This document shows, one piece after another, positions 22,653 through 34,546 of a stretch of DNA of 64,000 nt. The notes below the pieces were generated by a model that was given only the letters and a program-made list of their open reading frames with translations, was not told the origin of the DNA and made no database searches. Numbering within the stretch: the stretch's first letter is position 1; each line of letters opens with the position of its first letter. The DNA lies in contig JASKOT010000008.1 of assembly GCA_032158125.1 (NCBI GenBank), positions 310,001 to 374,000 of the forward strand, in the 5' to 3' direction. Position numbers and translations under genes: made by a program. The DNA is from Papiliotrema nemorosa. Taxonomy: Eukaryota; Basidiomycota; Tremellomycetes; Tremellales; Rhynchogastremaceae.

Positions 22653-24308
22653 TCAACCATGGTTCTCTCGAGTCACCTCTTCACCCAGCTCTTCGATGTT
22701 CCTCGCGAGTCGTTGCAACGTTGCACTCGTCGTTTCAGGCGCAACAACCACTCTAAAGAATTTGCCCTTCTCGCCCGGCGCGTAGTCAATCATGAAACCC
22801 CTGGCCACGAGTCTTTTCACCACCTCCTGCGTCGTTCGCGTCAATTGTGCCGCCTCCATCTGTCTGCCAGGCGGCGCATAGTAAAAACATACTTGCAAGC
22901 ATGGCAATGGCCTGGTTGATACCATCTGAATGTTGTCCGAAATTTCTAGGAGCGTGTACAGCTCTTCTGCGCGCTTGAACGCTGTGCCGATCCGGTCTGA
23001 GAGTCCCTCTTTGCCATAGTAAAGCCAAGAGAAGTACAGCTTGAGCGCATCCCCTTTTCGTCCGCATTGTGGGGTCAGATCAGCCAAATCGTAAATCTCC
23101 TCGGAGGCGTTGTTGTGGAACAAGCTGTGATCAGCCGCATCCTTCCATCACTATGCACTCACTACCCCGCTGGTAAAGTCATCGCTTTCCAGAACTGTTG
23201 CATATCCTTCCCCAGCAGGAAGCTGCAGGTGACCGGTACACCCAGCATCTTATGTGGGTTCATCGTTATGCTGTTCGCTCTTTGCACACCTTTAAGCCTC
23301 GTCGCTCGTATAGTCTCGTTTAATACCACACTCCCTCCCCATGATCCATCGACATGTAACCATAGTCCATGCTCCTCACAGATATCGGCGATCTCGTCAA
23401 ACAAGTCGTAAGATCCGAGCACAGTTGTCCCAGCGGTAGCGTTGACGTAAAATGGAGTCTCGCCATCCTCTTTGGCTTTCAAAACCAGTCGATTCAGCTC
23501 CGAGGGAATCATACGCCCATGCTCGTCGACTGGGACTGATCGGACATTGTCCGAGCCAAAGCCATACAGCTGTGCAGCCTTCTCCAGGGAGTAGTGTCCG
23601 TGGGCCGAGGTGAACAAGACAAATCGCTGTGAACCGAGACCGACTTTCTTCGTTTCTGGGTATAGGGTATTTCGAGCGATGATAATGGATGATGCGTTCG
23701 ACGCCGAGCCTCCGGGTTGTATCATACCGCCTGCGTGTGGGCCCGTGAACCCGAAAAGGTTGGCGAGCTCTTTTGACACGTGTTTCTCGACGAGTGTGAG
23801 GACAGGGGATACTTGGTACACGTGGACCTGTGTGTAAGCTATTACAACCCCCGGAGTGGTTGAAAAGGCAGCTCACATTGGTATTGAGAACTGCAAGAAC
23901 GAGCTCTGACACGACTCCAACCTGCGATTTAAGACGGGATCCAAAAGGCAGAGAAATCGGCTCACAGCATTGGTAGAAGCGTAGAGCTTGTCAAGAAAGC
24001 CCTGGTCCCAGGTGTTGACCGAGTACCGCAAAGTCTTCTGCACCATCTCCAGCAGTCCCTCCTTGCCCGAACCAGACGTCGGCAACTCCAGGTTCAGCAG
24101 CGATTTCAGCTCCTCAGGCGATTTGCCATCGACGATGATCGGTCTTGACCCACTTGCCACCTCATGTTGGTCGGATGAAGGAGGTTCTGCGGCTCGGATG
24201 AAGGGGATGAGTAAGGCCTTGACTGAATCGAGCAGCTGCTGAGTCAACCAACCGGATGACTTGCTGACTCACGTCTTCCACCTCGTCCGCTCTGCTCGAA
24301 TAGGTCAT
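22653..24308 (-). CDS. PLP-dependent group II amino acid decarboxylase (glutamate / cysteine sulfinate decarboxylase-like)
   Basis: A pyridoxal-phosphate enzyme removing the alpha-carboxyl from an acidic or aromatic amino acid. ATG at 24308-24306 gives MTYSSRADEVED, then an intron and QLLDSVKALLIPFI. Family landmarks follow in order: YSVNTWDQGFLDKLYASTNAVG, FTGPHAGGMIQPGGSASN, FTSAHGHYSLEKAAQLYG (the His that stacks on PLP), FYVNATAGTTVLGSYD, LWLHVDGSWGGSVV (Asp binding the pyridine N) and SITMNPHKMLGVPVTCSF with the Schiff-base lysine. The C-terminal domain runs through YLFHNNASEEIYDLADLTPQCGRK to stop at 22653-22655. Length about 520 residues, normal for the GAD/CSAD branch. The TPQCGRK segment favours the GAD/CSAD side over aromatic decarboxylases, but the substrate is not certain. 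Confidence 0.88.
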
Positions 24309-24628
24309 ATTATGGCTTTGGTTTTGGTCGGAGCTGGATCTGGTGAGAGGACCTAATGACAATGCATGTTCAAGTAGTGTGCACCCTCATGGCGCACAAA
24401 TACACACCAGACTGAAGGAAGAATGTGGGGTAATGTGGGGTGAGGATGGTCGCTGGAAACGCGGGGTAAAGAGGGTTCCGAGACACGTGTTTGTGGGGTA
24501 AAAGATGGGAACAATTGGGCCATTCGCGTCTCTCTTTCCGACTGCCCAGCGATCTCTCCACCCATTCATCGGTCTTGATTTAAACAACGAAGCGGACGAG
24601 TTGGGACTCGCGCTAAGGAGGGTGGGAG
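24309..24628. promoter_or_regulatory. Divergent promoter between decarboxylase and site-2 protease genes, with a CACGTG box
   Basis: The 320-bp head-to-head intergenic region contains CACGTG at 24484-24489, the core site of bHLH and Cbf1-type factors. SREBP-type bHLH factors bind related E-box or SRE sequences, which is notable because one flanking gene encodes the protease that activates SREBP. That link is inference only. No TATA box is obvious. Confidence 0.45.
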
Positions 24629-26587
24629 ATGCTTGATATTCTCCTACCCATAGTCTTATTCGCCGTCTTGGTATACACACTGTATCAAGCTCCTCGATAC
24701 ATCTCCCGGAGGCCACACGCGCATCGACCATCTCAACTGGGCGAGGCTGGATGGACGTTTGAGATTGGCTCTAAATCGCTGTCAATCTACACCAAGGCCT
24801 TCAACGATGTACCCAGGATCATCGTAGAACGGCTGCCGGCTGCACTCCAACGGTCATATGATTTGGGCTCGATCGCTGGTGTGGGTGGTGCGGTGGTGTC
24901 GATTGGAGGTGGTCTATGGGCAGTCAAGGAGGTCTGGGCTGCTGTATGGGCAGAAGCCAAAATTCATGCCGCACAAAAGGTAGCAACAGATGGTACAGAA
25001 ATCCAAGAAGGGATTCAGAAGAGGGTCCTCGACTACCTTGCAGATGGCGTGCCGGGCGAGGTTTCGCTGTCTGGCGGTTTGCAGCCTTTGGTGAGCATGG
25101 AACATACTGCAGAGAAGGACCCTGGTGCTGATGGTTAGATACCCGGCGTCACGATACCCTTCTCGCATCTGTTCACTTTGATCGTCGTGCTTGTCGTCAA
25201 TCAGCTCATACATGAAGCTGGACATGCGTTCGCGGCCGCATTGTACGTGCTTGATATCCTTTCTGAAGGCTGGATACTGATTGCAGTGACGATATATCGC
25301 CCTCCCGATTGTCCTTCAACCTTCATATAATCATACCCAGCATGATTGTATCGTTCCCCAAAGCTGTGGACTCGCTGCCACCGTCAATGCCCAAACGCGC
25401 ATACCTCGATCTCACTGACGTATAGAAAGGCTAAGCTACGGTTAGCGACCTCGGGTCCGTGGCACAACCTGTTGACATTCCTCTTCATCTCCTCCCTCGC
25501 CTTGAGTGGGGTAAGCAGAATGTTCTGGAAAGATATCAGCGACCTCGGACGAGTAATTGAGAGTGTCAATCTGGTCAGTCTGCTTCTACGTTACGTGGGC
25601 TAGGACTGACAGGTAGCAATCACCTTTGTATCGCCATTTGCGTCCCGGCATGATGATCACCCATTTGGATGACATCTACGTCGGTGGATCGGACGACATA
25701 TGGCAAGAGTATCTGCAAGGTGGACACATTGGCGACGCTGGCAGAGGATGGTGTATCTCTAAAACCGTTTACGAGGGTGTGTATCTAAGGCGAACACGCA
25801 AAGCAATCGCTGACAAGCAGATCTGCCACAGCCACCTTGCGCGGGTTTTCACGAGATTGTTTTCCAACCCACCTTGAAGCCCAGTCCAGAGGCTGAGCGC
25901 TGCTTGGCGCCTCATCCCATGCTGGACGTTCCATCTGGTCCTTGTCCTTGTCCGAGCTCAAAATGGACTTGTGTGCGACCTGCTCCGTTTGAGGCGATCC
26001 TGCGTATTCAGCTGGACAGCGGCAGGCGGAACAGACAGAATGTAGTGCTCTGGTCGGGTGATCGTCGTGCCGTTCTGGAGAATGTTACCGTTGGAACACA
26101 GACTCCGAGATTCGCGGCTGCGTTGGTCCGCTGGAACTCGTTGTTCTTATAGTGGGTTCGATCCATTTAGCATGACTTTTGAGCTCATCGCGTCAGCTAT
26201 CTCTCGACAATAGCCTTATCCCTGTTCCTGTTCAACTTGCTTCCTCTGCCGCACGCGGACGGTTACCACATGCTCCGGGCTTTACTAGCGATGTGGTCGC
26301 CCCGCGCGGAAACACCTAGTATAACTCAACAACCTTTGCAAGCGACACTGTCATCCCCAATGCGACCTCCTCAATCAAGGATCAACACGCCTACCATTGA
26401 GGAGTTCAAGGAGTTCGAAGACTCGGATGATGAGGATGAATATGGAGACGAAGAAGAAGGGAAAAGGAAGGACAAGGAAGAGAAATGGAAGATGCGGTTG
26501 GGGAAAGGTATCGAAGCGGGAACCGTGGCCATGGTTGTCGGGTGGATCAGTGGTTGGGCCATGTTGGCGTTACTGCGCTCTAGTTGA
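24629..26587 (+). CDS. STP1: Site-2 protease (intramembrane zinc metalloprotease, SREBP activation)
   Basis: An M50-family intramembrane protease, which in fungi cleaves the SREBP homologue to release its transcription-factor part. ATG at 24629 starts MLDILLPIVLFAVLVYTLYQ, a first membrane span. The active-site helix reads VVNQLIHEAGHAFAAAL, with HExxH as zinc ligands and catalytic Glu. Further exons give KLRLATSGPWHNLLTFLFIS (the conserved GP.HN element) and HLRPGMMITHLDD. The third-ligand motif appears as FNLLPLPHADGYHMLRALL, matching NxxPxPxxDG. An acidic-basic loop (EEFKEFEDSDDEDEYGDEEE) precedes a last span, AMVVGWISGWAMLALLRSS, stop at 26585-26587. All three zinc-binding positions are present. 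The symbol follows Cryptococcus usage. Introns number at least eight; some exon joins in the middle (25.2-25.9 kb) are approximate. Confidence 0.88.
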
Positions 26588-26836
26588 GTCAAGCACGCAG
26601 TACATCACGATAGTAGCATCCGCATCGTTCATGCATTCTTTTGGGCTGTTGCGTCGCCTCGTTGCAGAGCGATCAGCTTTGTATATTATCGTGTGGAGGA
26701 TGATGTCACCACTTTTGGTGGAGGAGGTGGAGGTGGAGGTCGACCATTCTTGGTCGGGCTTCCTTATATGCCCAAGTCGAACGGTTGTATGCATCGATAG
26801 AAATTCTCTCGTCTACCTTAACAGGCAACTCTCATT

Positions 26837-28190
26837 ATGTCCGATATTCCCAAGGAGATGAAAGCACTGAGATGCGAGAAGAAGGGAGAGTGAGTAGTCT
26901 ACTCTAGTCCCTCTCAAGCTTGTCTGACGCGCTCAGCAAGTACTACAAGCTCACCACTCTGCCTGTACCTACTCCGCAGGGGTATCAAGCTCTGATTAAA
27001 GTCGGGGCGGCAGGTCTATGTCATACGGACATTATGGTACTTACTGGGGAGTTTGAAGCGAATTATCCGGTAGTCGGATCTCACGAGCCTACTGGGACCG
27101 TCGTTGCGTTAGGGGAAGACGCGGAGAAGGAGAAACTAGTGGAGATTGGTACGAGGGTAGCGGGACTATTGCAGCGGGAGCCATGTGGTAAGAGAGACCG
27201 TTATCTCCTTAAAGAGATGAGGCGTGTTGATGTCCAGGGAAATGTCAAGATTGCAAGAAGACGGGACCTCAGTATTGTCCCGAGGCGAAGTATACGGGAA
27301 TTCATGTAGATGGCGCTTTTGCAGAGTACGAATTGGTAGATGCGAGAACACTTGTGGAGATCCCCAAAGAGATGTCCTTCGAGCAGGTATGTGCTGAGAG
27401 TCGGGGAGTGGTTCTGAAAAGAGATGTGGCTGATCAAAGGCGGCTCCGTTGACTTGTGCTGGTATCACCATTTACTCAGCTATCAAGAAGGCCAACCTGC
27501 AGCCTGGCCAGGTCCGTGCAGCAATGCTTGGCCCCTGTAAAAGCTCACTGTAGATCCTCGCCATCAGTGGGCTCGGAGCTCTCGGCCACTTGGGAGTCCA
27601 AATGGCTAAAGCTCAAGTGAGGTCTACCATTCAGCGAGAGATGTCGCGCTGAAACTGTAGGGTCTCAAAGTTGTCGGCATCGACGCTAGACCAGAACCCA
27701 TCGAAATGATCAGAGGTTTCAAGCTCGCACCCGATTTGCTCCTTGATGCGACCAAGACGTCCGCGGAAGAAGCCGTGAAGGAGATTGTCAAGCTTCGGCC
27801 GGATGGTTACGAGGGTTGGGATGGCGTAGATGGTGCGTGAACTCTCCACGCGAGTGTGGTATCTAGGCTCATCATCCAGCTGTGATCCTCACGGCCGATC
27901 CTCTCTCTTCCCAGCGATACGGCCTCGACATCGTTCGCCGACACGGTCGAGTGGTCTATGTAGCTCAACCGCCTGATATCCAATTCAACTTTAAAGACCT
28001 CATCTTTAAGAACCTAACCATCGTCGGGTCGTTACATGGCGATGTGGCAGCTCTGCGAGAGACCTTGGATTTGTGTACTATACACGAAATCAAAAGCGAA
28101 TTAACGACTTTCAATATAGATCAAGGGAAAGAAATGCTGGACAGCGTGTATGACCCGAAAAAGAAGGGGAAAAGTGTCCTGGTGTTCTAG
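26837..28190 (+). CDS. Zinc-dependent alcohol dehydrogenase (ADH1-like, MDR superfamily)
   Basis: Oxidises or reduces alcohols and aldehydes with NAD(H); soluble. ATG at 26837 begins MSDIPKEMKALRCEKKGE; an intron joins KYYKLTTLPVPTPQGYQALI. Catalytic zinc ligands are visible in GLCHTDIMVLTG (Cys) and VGSHEPTG (His). The structural-zinc loop is complete after splicing: PCGKCQDCKKTGPQYC, four cysteines in the family spacing. The Rossmann motif reads LAISGLGALGHLGVQMAKA, followed by GIDARPEP. The end is LDSVYDPKKKGKSVLVF, stop at 28188-28190. Length about 350 residues is standard. It lies just downstream of the site-2 protease gene on the same strand, 250 bp apart. Physiological substrate unknown. 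Confidence 0.92.
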
Positions 28191-28545
28191 TGAACTTCCA
28201 GGGCATCAGAGGCGGAAGGAACTCTTCTCCCAGTAATGAAACGCTGTGGATCCTAGTTTGTCGGTAGTACCAGTATCAGTATGTATCATGTCCTTCTCTC
28301 GCTTCAGTATCTGCTTGCATTCGGGCTTTGCTCGACGTTCCGAGTGCGTCAAAGATAACGACAGTACCTCAAGCAAGTCATCGGAAAAGTCCGAAACGAC
28401 CATGTCGCAGATGTCCGATGGGGTAGATGGTTGTCGATTGTCTCGTCTGACGCCTATCAATCTCTGAGCTACTCAACATGCATAGCAAACCTCAAACATT
28501 CTGTCCAAACATTCTGTCGACTTGACTTGGATTCGCCCTTGAGCA
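28191..28545. other. Intergenic region upstream of racemase-like gene
   Basis: About 355 bp between the dehydrogenase stop and the next ATG on the same strand. No coding signal or clear promoter motif is visible; a short direct repeat (ACATTCTGTC/ACATTCTGTCGA) occurs at about 28496-28519, just ahead of the start. Confidence 0.4.
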
Positions 28546-29429
28546 ATGTCAAGCGAAAAGATCCCCAAGCTAGGTGTGCTCCAGCTCAAAACGACTTTCC
28601 CGCGTCCACCAGGGGATGTGGGACATCCAGCCTCATGGGGAGATATCCCTGTAGTCATCCGAGTCGTCGAGGAAGCCACCAAGCACAATGTAGTAGGTGG
28701 GACGTGGGGTACAGAGCTTGTCGACGCTTTTGTAAGGGAAGGTGAGCGAATGATCAAGGAAGAAAACGTCGTGGCTTTCGTCACTTCTTGCGGCTTTGTA
28801 TGTCCTGAATCAAGGGTGACATTATGACAATGCGGTGCTGATGGATAGCTGGCGACGATGCATCCGTATCTGGTGAATCGACTTCCGTTCATCGGGACGA
28901 CGAGTCTCTTGCAAGTTTCATGGCTTCAAAATAGCTTCTTTCCGGGAGAGGACAGCTGGAAGTCCGTAGGCGTGATTACGTTCAAGAAAAGCTCTCTGGT
29001 AAGCGTCCACGATTCTGGGTATACAGGATCACTCGAAGGAGATTCTGATTCGTTAGACGGAGAAACACCTGACCAGCGTCGGAGCCGATCCCAGGACGCC
29101 AATATATGGTCTGCCCGAGGGCGACGATGGAATCTTCAAGGCAGCTCTTGATGAGACGATACCATGTGAATGACCATACGTATTCCGTCACGAGTCCTCG
29201 CTGATGAGTAGACGACTATACCGGAATGGAGAGAGAAGTTGTTGGGGCCGCTCAACAACTGATCAAGGACTATCCGACGGTCAAGGCCATCGTGCTTGAA
29301 TGTACCAACATGCCCCCTTTCAGCCATGCAGTTGCCAAGGCGACAGGAAGGAAGGTATGGGACATCTTGACATTGGGTAAATGGCTGTACGACGGTGCCG
29401 TCCCTCGAGACTATAGGACAGCGCAATGA
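28546..29429 (+). CDS. Aspartate/glutamate/hydantoin racemase-family protein
   Basis: A member of the cofactor-independent racemase fold. ATG at 28546 gives MSSEKIPKLGVLQLKTTFPR, then GHPASWGDIPVVIRVVEEAT. The two cysteines expected in the active site occur as VVAFVTSCGF and KAIVLECTNMPPFSHAV. After the second comes GRKVWDILTLGKWLYDGAVP, a common C-terminal motif. Introns fall after TSCGF, after KKSSL and before DYTGMEREVV. The stop is at 29427-29429. The product is about 250 residues, the usual length. The exact reaction is unknown; many fungal members are annotated only as racemase-like. It lies tail-to-tail with the FAD oxidase gene, about 100 bp apart. Confidence 0.82.
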
Positions 29430-29527
29430 GATTCGAGACTCGTATCGGCCGCTGTACCGGGGCATGATACAATGCATATCTCACAATCCCAATACACCCT
29501 TCCAAAAAAAACGATCATCACGCAAGA

Positions 29528-31429
29528 TCACAGTCGAGCTTCTTGCCTGATATTGGTCCAAACCCAATCTGATTTCTTTGCCACTTCAAGACTTGCCAAA
29601 TCTCTACCGGAGTATTCCCCTTCATCGATCCCATTGGCATGTTGGCCCGGCTGAACTGAACGCCATTTCCAAAGATCGGTAAATTCGTCTGGTATCCTCT
29701 CGAGTTGATTAACCACGTGCTGCTGATCAGCGGTGTCAGGGATGTGACAGATATCTGGCTCACTTTACCGAGAACAGGCAAGAACTTGAAACCGTGACCG
29801 CTTCCTCCACTAGCGACGAACAGACTGCTCTGATAGCCTGGTACGTAGTCGATGAGGAAGTTGTTGTCCATAGAGTCGGTGTACCAACATAGGCGGACAT
29901 CGGCGATGCCCAATCGCTACAGATCAGCAAGAGCACCATCTTGGAGTGAACGCTTACAGCGAGATCAGGGAAGAGGTCGCCGAGAAGGAGTTTGATATTG
30001 TCGATAGCCCTCTTTGGAAGATTTTCCATAGGCACATTTGTGTACTTGGTTATCGGAGTGGACAGTCGCCTAAAGATCAGTGTTTGTGTTAGCAGAACGA
30101 TCAGAGGCCACTCACTGGCCAGTCTTTGGGTGCGTTTGGAAATTGGTCCATTTCCGTCCTCGGTATCCAAGCTTGATCTCTCCCTTCTTTGTTCGGGGGA
30201 AGCCGTAGAATCTGGACGGATCAGCGGAGTCGATGAAAGCACAGTGACGAGGCATACCCTCCAAACTCAGGAGAATCGTGACCGGTTACACCATAGGCCC
30301 ATACAGGGAAGTTTTCCGGTGCGTACTGGCCTATGAGTCTCGGTCATACTGCGTTTTGGGAGACTTACCTTATCCCAGAGATCTTTCCTGTTCTTTGGTA
30401 GCTTTATCGTGGCTACGCTGCCTCCGGTCGCCTGCAGACGTCCTTCGACTTCCGGCAGAATCCCAGGTGTCCACCCTCCACCTATACACGTCAGTGATGC
30501 CTGTGTGAAATTCCGATTCAACTTGCCAGCAACAATAACGACATCGGCCTTATGCTCCTTCCCGTCTGCCGTCCTAACTCCTCTGACTTTCTTTGTCTCC
30601 CCTGTTCCCTCGACGATGAGGTCTTCCAGCTTTCCGACTTGTGGTCCGAGGAAAGTCTTCACCCCTGCCTTTTTGGCGAGGTGCAGTGCCCAAGCGCACG
30701 CCTTGTCGGCGTAGGTGAGACCTCCACTGGTATCGAAGAATCCGTTAAGTCTGCCATTCTTGGCGTGATACAGTTGTCGAGCTTTCAAAGGCCAGTTCGA
30801 CTTGTCCACCTTTTCCTTCTCCTCCAATCGTCGCAGATCCGCTTCGTCCCGCTACAAGTGAGCTCAGTTGAAAGGGGGAGTGTGGGGAACTACGATGATA
30901 TGTTGTGTGTGACGCAGTCCTGCCTTCTCCAGCGCTTCCATAGACTCCAGATCATACTGTGACAACGTCTCACTAGAAGACATACGAAGGATACCACAAG
31001 GCACAAGCAGGTCATCCTCCGGTGTGAGTCCAGGTGGAAGTTGATCCGCTGGCGTTTGCGCCAACTGTTTGTTCCACTCTAGCCAAATCGGCCGACCGGA
31101 GAAAGCCAAGTTTTGATACTCCTCTTCTGTCCCACTGCATGTCAGGCCAAATCCTAAGTCGGCAGTTGGTGAAGGAGAGGGGAACTCGACTCACTAGGTA
31201 CATCGGAAAATCTTGTTGACATCGGCACTGGCTGCGTCGCACCCCTTGCTGGGATCATATGCGGTTTGATCATATGGTTGGTAGTCAAAAATTGAGACGT
31301 CCTTGTATCCCCTTTGCTTCAGGTGCAGAGCGGTGGAAAGTCCGAAGACACCTGAAAGTCAGACTCAATGTTCCTTCTTGATTACTCACCAGCACCGATG
31401 ATTGCTACCTTGCTATCTACTGAAGTCAT
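29528..31429 (-). CDS. FAD-dependent amine oxidase (fructosyl-amino-acid / sarcosine oxidase type), PTS1-like C-terminus
   Basis: A flavoenzyme that oxidises secondary amines or glycated amino acids and gives H2O2. ATG at 31429-31427 begins [14 protein letters not shown]; after an intron comes [22 protein letters not shown], so the FAD-binding GxGxxG motif is split by the intron. [11 protein letters not shown] matches the dinucleotide-site segment of fructosyl amino acid oxidases. Later exons give [78 protein letters not shown] and [20 protein letters not shown], all family landmarks. The protein ends EARL; ARL fits the peroxisomal PTS1 pattern (S/A/C-K/R/H-L/M). The stop is at 29528-29530. 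A peroxisomal enzyme is therefore likely. At least eight introns. Which amine is oxidised cannot be told from sequence. Confidence 0.88.
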
Positions 31430-32293
31430 CTGGGTCGGTTCTTCTTCTGCTTGTATCCAAGGTGGACTGCGATATCTTTCCGGTCTTCAATCTGTAGCAA
31501 GCGGGGGATGGGATTTTGCTCTTGGGGCCTTCAGTCAGAAGACGAATGCATGGTGAATCAAGACGTCTACTTCGACGTCCGACCATCTGCGGACAGGACG
31601 TATGGGTCTTATCGTGGTGTTCCAACTATAGCGCGTCCCGCTGCGTATCCGTCTACTCAATAGCAAATAAAGGCTCCCTTCCATTCATGGGGTAAGGAGT
31701 AGTTGCCTCCACCTTCTGGTCTCACCCTTGAATCGATCCGGCCCGAAGAGGTCTCTATGGGAAGACCGAGAACTACTCGTACCGTATCTTGATGTGCGTT
31801 CCTTGCTGACCTGATCGGAGGATATCATTGGCCCAACCCCTCTCCGCCCGTCTTCCCCTCACTCTCCTGACCATTTCTAATTCCAGCCGATGATTTTACT
31901 TGGCCCGTTCCGGCGCTCGGCCAACAGCGGGAAATTCAGACGACGCCCATGTCCGATATTCTTCGGGCTACTCCTTCTTTTTCGTCGCTTATTCCCCACT
32001 GGTAATTGCACCATACGGCTGTTTACCGAGTTTCCCCTCATAGGGTCTTGCCAATCATCAACTATTGAGCTTATCTCCATAGAGCGTGAGAGCAGAGGGA
32101 AGATGCATTCCGAGTCGTCGTTGCTTATTGACGAGATAGGAGATCCCCTGTCTCCCTTGTCTTGGGTCCAAATGCGCCATTTGCATATATAATCACGACA
32201 ATCGCTGCTCTGTCTCTCCAATCCCTTTGTCTCTATTCCAACGAGACCTCGAGCTGGTTTTAAAGAGTGACCCGAAAGAAGTATAACGCTAGT
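31430..32293 (+). promoter_or_regulatory. Long divergent intergenic region upstream of MFS permease and FAD oxidase
   Basis: About 860 bp without a gene. Toward the MFS gene there is a TATA candidate (TATATAA, 32186-32192), about 100 bp before the ATG. GATA-type sites occur: CTTATCT at 32070-32076 (AGATAAG on the minus strand) and AGATAG at 32134-32139. In fungi such sites bind nitrogen-regulatory GATA factors, which fits an allantoate-type permease, but isolated short sites are weak evidence. Open frames at 31368-31663 and 31877-32314 show no homology I can recognise. Confidence 0.4.
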
Positions 32294-34095
32294 ATGAGTC
32301 CTGAAACACCTCACCTATCCGACAAGAACCTCGAGGCGGGTCCCAACGAGTCGAACGTCCTCGATATCAAGGGACATACTGGTAATGAGAATGCGATCGC
32401 GGTGGACGATGTCGATCTCACCGCTTACGACTACACCGAGGAAGAGTCCCGAGCCATCACTCGGATGTTTGACTGGCACATTCTGCCATTCATCTGGTGT
32501 GAGTCCAGCATACCGTATACTCACATGACCATAACCTGACTTGACCAGGGGGATACCTCTTCAACTCTCTGGACAGGAACAACGTATCCAACGCAAAATC
32601 GGACGGAATGACAAAAGACCTCCATTTCCCCGCCAACGGTTATTCGATCATGCTTTCAGTCTTTTACATCCCCTTTTGTCTCTTGGTCGTTCCCGGTGTC
32701 ATGTTGACTCGAAGAGTCGGACCCAGATGGACTATCCCTGGTTACATGTTCGGTTGGGGCTCTATGGCCATGATCAACGCTGGATCGAGTAACTTTGCTG
32801 GAACGCTCATCGTCCGACTGCGTGAGCTTGACCTCGAACCCATTCTTCCAGTTCTGACACCACAGTCCTCGGAGCATTCGAAGCTGGTTTCGCGGCATCT
32901 CTCGTCTTCTATCTGACGACGTTCTACACTCGTGGTGAATTGGGTAAACGAATTGGTGTCTTTTACTCGACAAACGCCCTCTCTGGTTCTTTCTCCGGGT
33001 GAGACACCTAGCTTCGGCTTCAGGCCTCTGAGCTGATTATCCCCAGTTTGATCGCCTATGGTGTCTTCCAGATGGACAGCAAGCTCTGGGGTTGGCAAGT
33101 CTTGTTCTTAATTGAGGGTACGTTCCGAAAGCAAGCTTCAAGGGTGAAGACTCATGAACAGGAGCATTCACCGTTGGATTCGCCATCCTTCTCTTCGTGA
33201 TGCTGCCTTGGACCCCTGCCCAGGCTCGATTCCTTAGCGACAGACAAAAAGAGGTCGCTCGACTTCGATTGCTCAAAGACGGATCTGCTGCTATCGGAAC
33301 CAAGCTCGAAACTCGAACTTTCTTCAAGCCGATGGCTGATCCCAGATTCTGGATGTTCGCCGGTATCGGTGAGTAGTCCTCGTTCTGCTCTTGAGTGTGT
33401 GTTGACACTACAGCCTTGTGTTACGGTGTCGCCGCAGCTGTCGCAGGAAACTTCCTCACCCAGATCATTGGTCGATTCCACTACTCGGTCGTCAAGACCA
33501 ACCTGTTCACCGTCGCACCCTACTTTTTCGGAGCCATCCTCATGTTGGCCACCGCATGGTCGTCTGATCGATTCCGAGAACGTGGTTTCCACTTGATCTC
33601 GGCGCTCAGTCTCGTCTTTATCGGATGTATCATCCTCGTCGCTATTCCCGTCAGCTCTACTGGAGTCGGATATTTCGCAACCTTCTTGATCACTGGTGGA
33701 GCTTTCACTCCCAGTGTCATCTTCCACAGTTGGCATCAATGTAACGATGTCAGTGAAGATGGTCGAGCGTTCAAAGTTGGTTTCTACAGTGAGTAGCGCG
33801 TCTCATCCTTCGGAGAGGACAAGCTGACAAGGCAGCCTTCCTGGCCAACGTAGGAGGTATCGTCTCTGCCAACATCTTCCTGGATAAATGGAGTCCAGCG
33901 TACAGAATTCCATTGGCCATCACTGCCGGTATCGAAGGAGCCGGAATCCTTATCATTCTTTCGTTGCGACTTTACATGGGATGGCAAAACGCCAAACGAA
34001 ACAAGGAACAAGGTGTCAATTGGAAGTCTGCCGATGTTCCTACCGAGGCTCTGAGAGAGGGTGCCAAGAACCCTTTGTTCCGATACTTCCCCTAG
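32294..34095 (+). CDS. MFS permease of the allantoate/Dal5-like (anion:cation symporter) family
   Basis: A 12-TM plasma membrane transporter. ATG at 32294 opens a hydrophilic N-terminus (MSPETPHLSDKNLEAGPNES), then TRMFDWHILPFIW and the family signature WGYLFNSLDRNNVSNAKSDGM. The MFS loop 2-3 motif appears as PGVMLTRRVGPRWTIPGYMF. Further spans include VLGAFEAGFAASLVFYLTTF, then YTRGELGKRIG as in Dal5/Tna1-like carriers, LFVMLPWTPAQARFLSDRQK in the central loop and YGVAAAVAGNFLTQIIGRF. It ends WKSADVPTEALREGAKNPLF then RYFP, stop at 34093-34095. Seven exons with introns near 50 nt. Family members carry allantoate, ureidosuccinate, nicotinate, pantothenate or biotin precursors, so the substrate is open. 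Confidence 0.92.
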
Positions 34096-34546
34096 AGAGA
34101 TATGAGGGTTTCACCATTATAGGGGGAAGAACAGTTGTGTTTGCGTCGATGTTTCGAGTTCACTTGGTGAGATCGCGCGGAAAGGATCAGGTTGTTTCAA
34201 ATGGCGTATGCAGTAGAGTACAAATCCTATTTTCATCGAGGACAACGCAGTCAGAAAAGGCGAATAGCTGTTAGGACAAATGACCCTCATGCATTCGCTT
34301 CCTCACGCAGAGACCGTATATGTTGTCGATTCTCGAAATCCCAGCTCGTATTCTACCATTAGTACCCTTGTGGGCGGAGTTCGGACACTCAGGGGCGCCT
34401 CGTCGAGCGCGCTAATGAGTTTTTTAAAGGTCTGTTTCTACCTCATGCATGACCCATCTGATCAGTATAAACAAAGCCTCTGCAACTTTCAACGACGACT
34501 GAGCGATGTATACAGTATGCTCGGGAGTTTTCACCTTCAAATCTGG
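34096..34546. other. Intergenic region between convergent genes
   Basis: About 450 bp. Contains short frames only. The stretch 34096-34280 is probably the 3' UTR of the permease. No repeat, RNA gene or motif is apparent. Confidence 0.45.
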
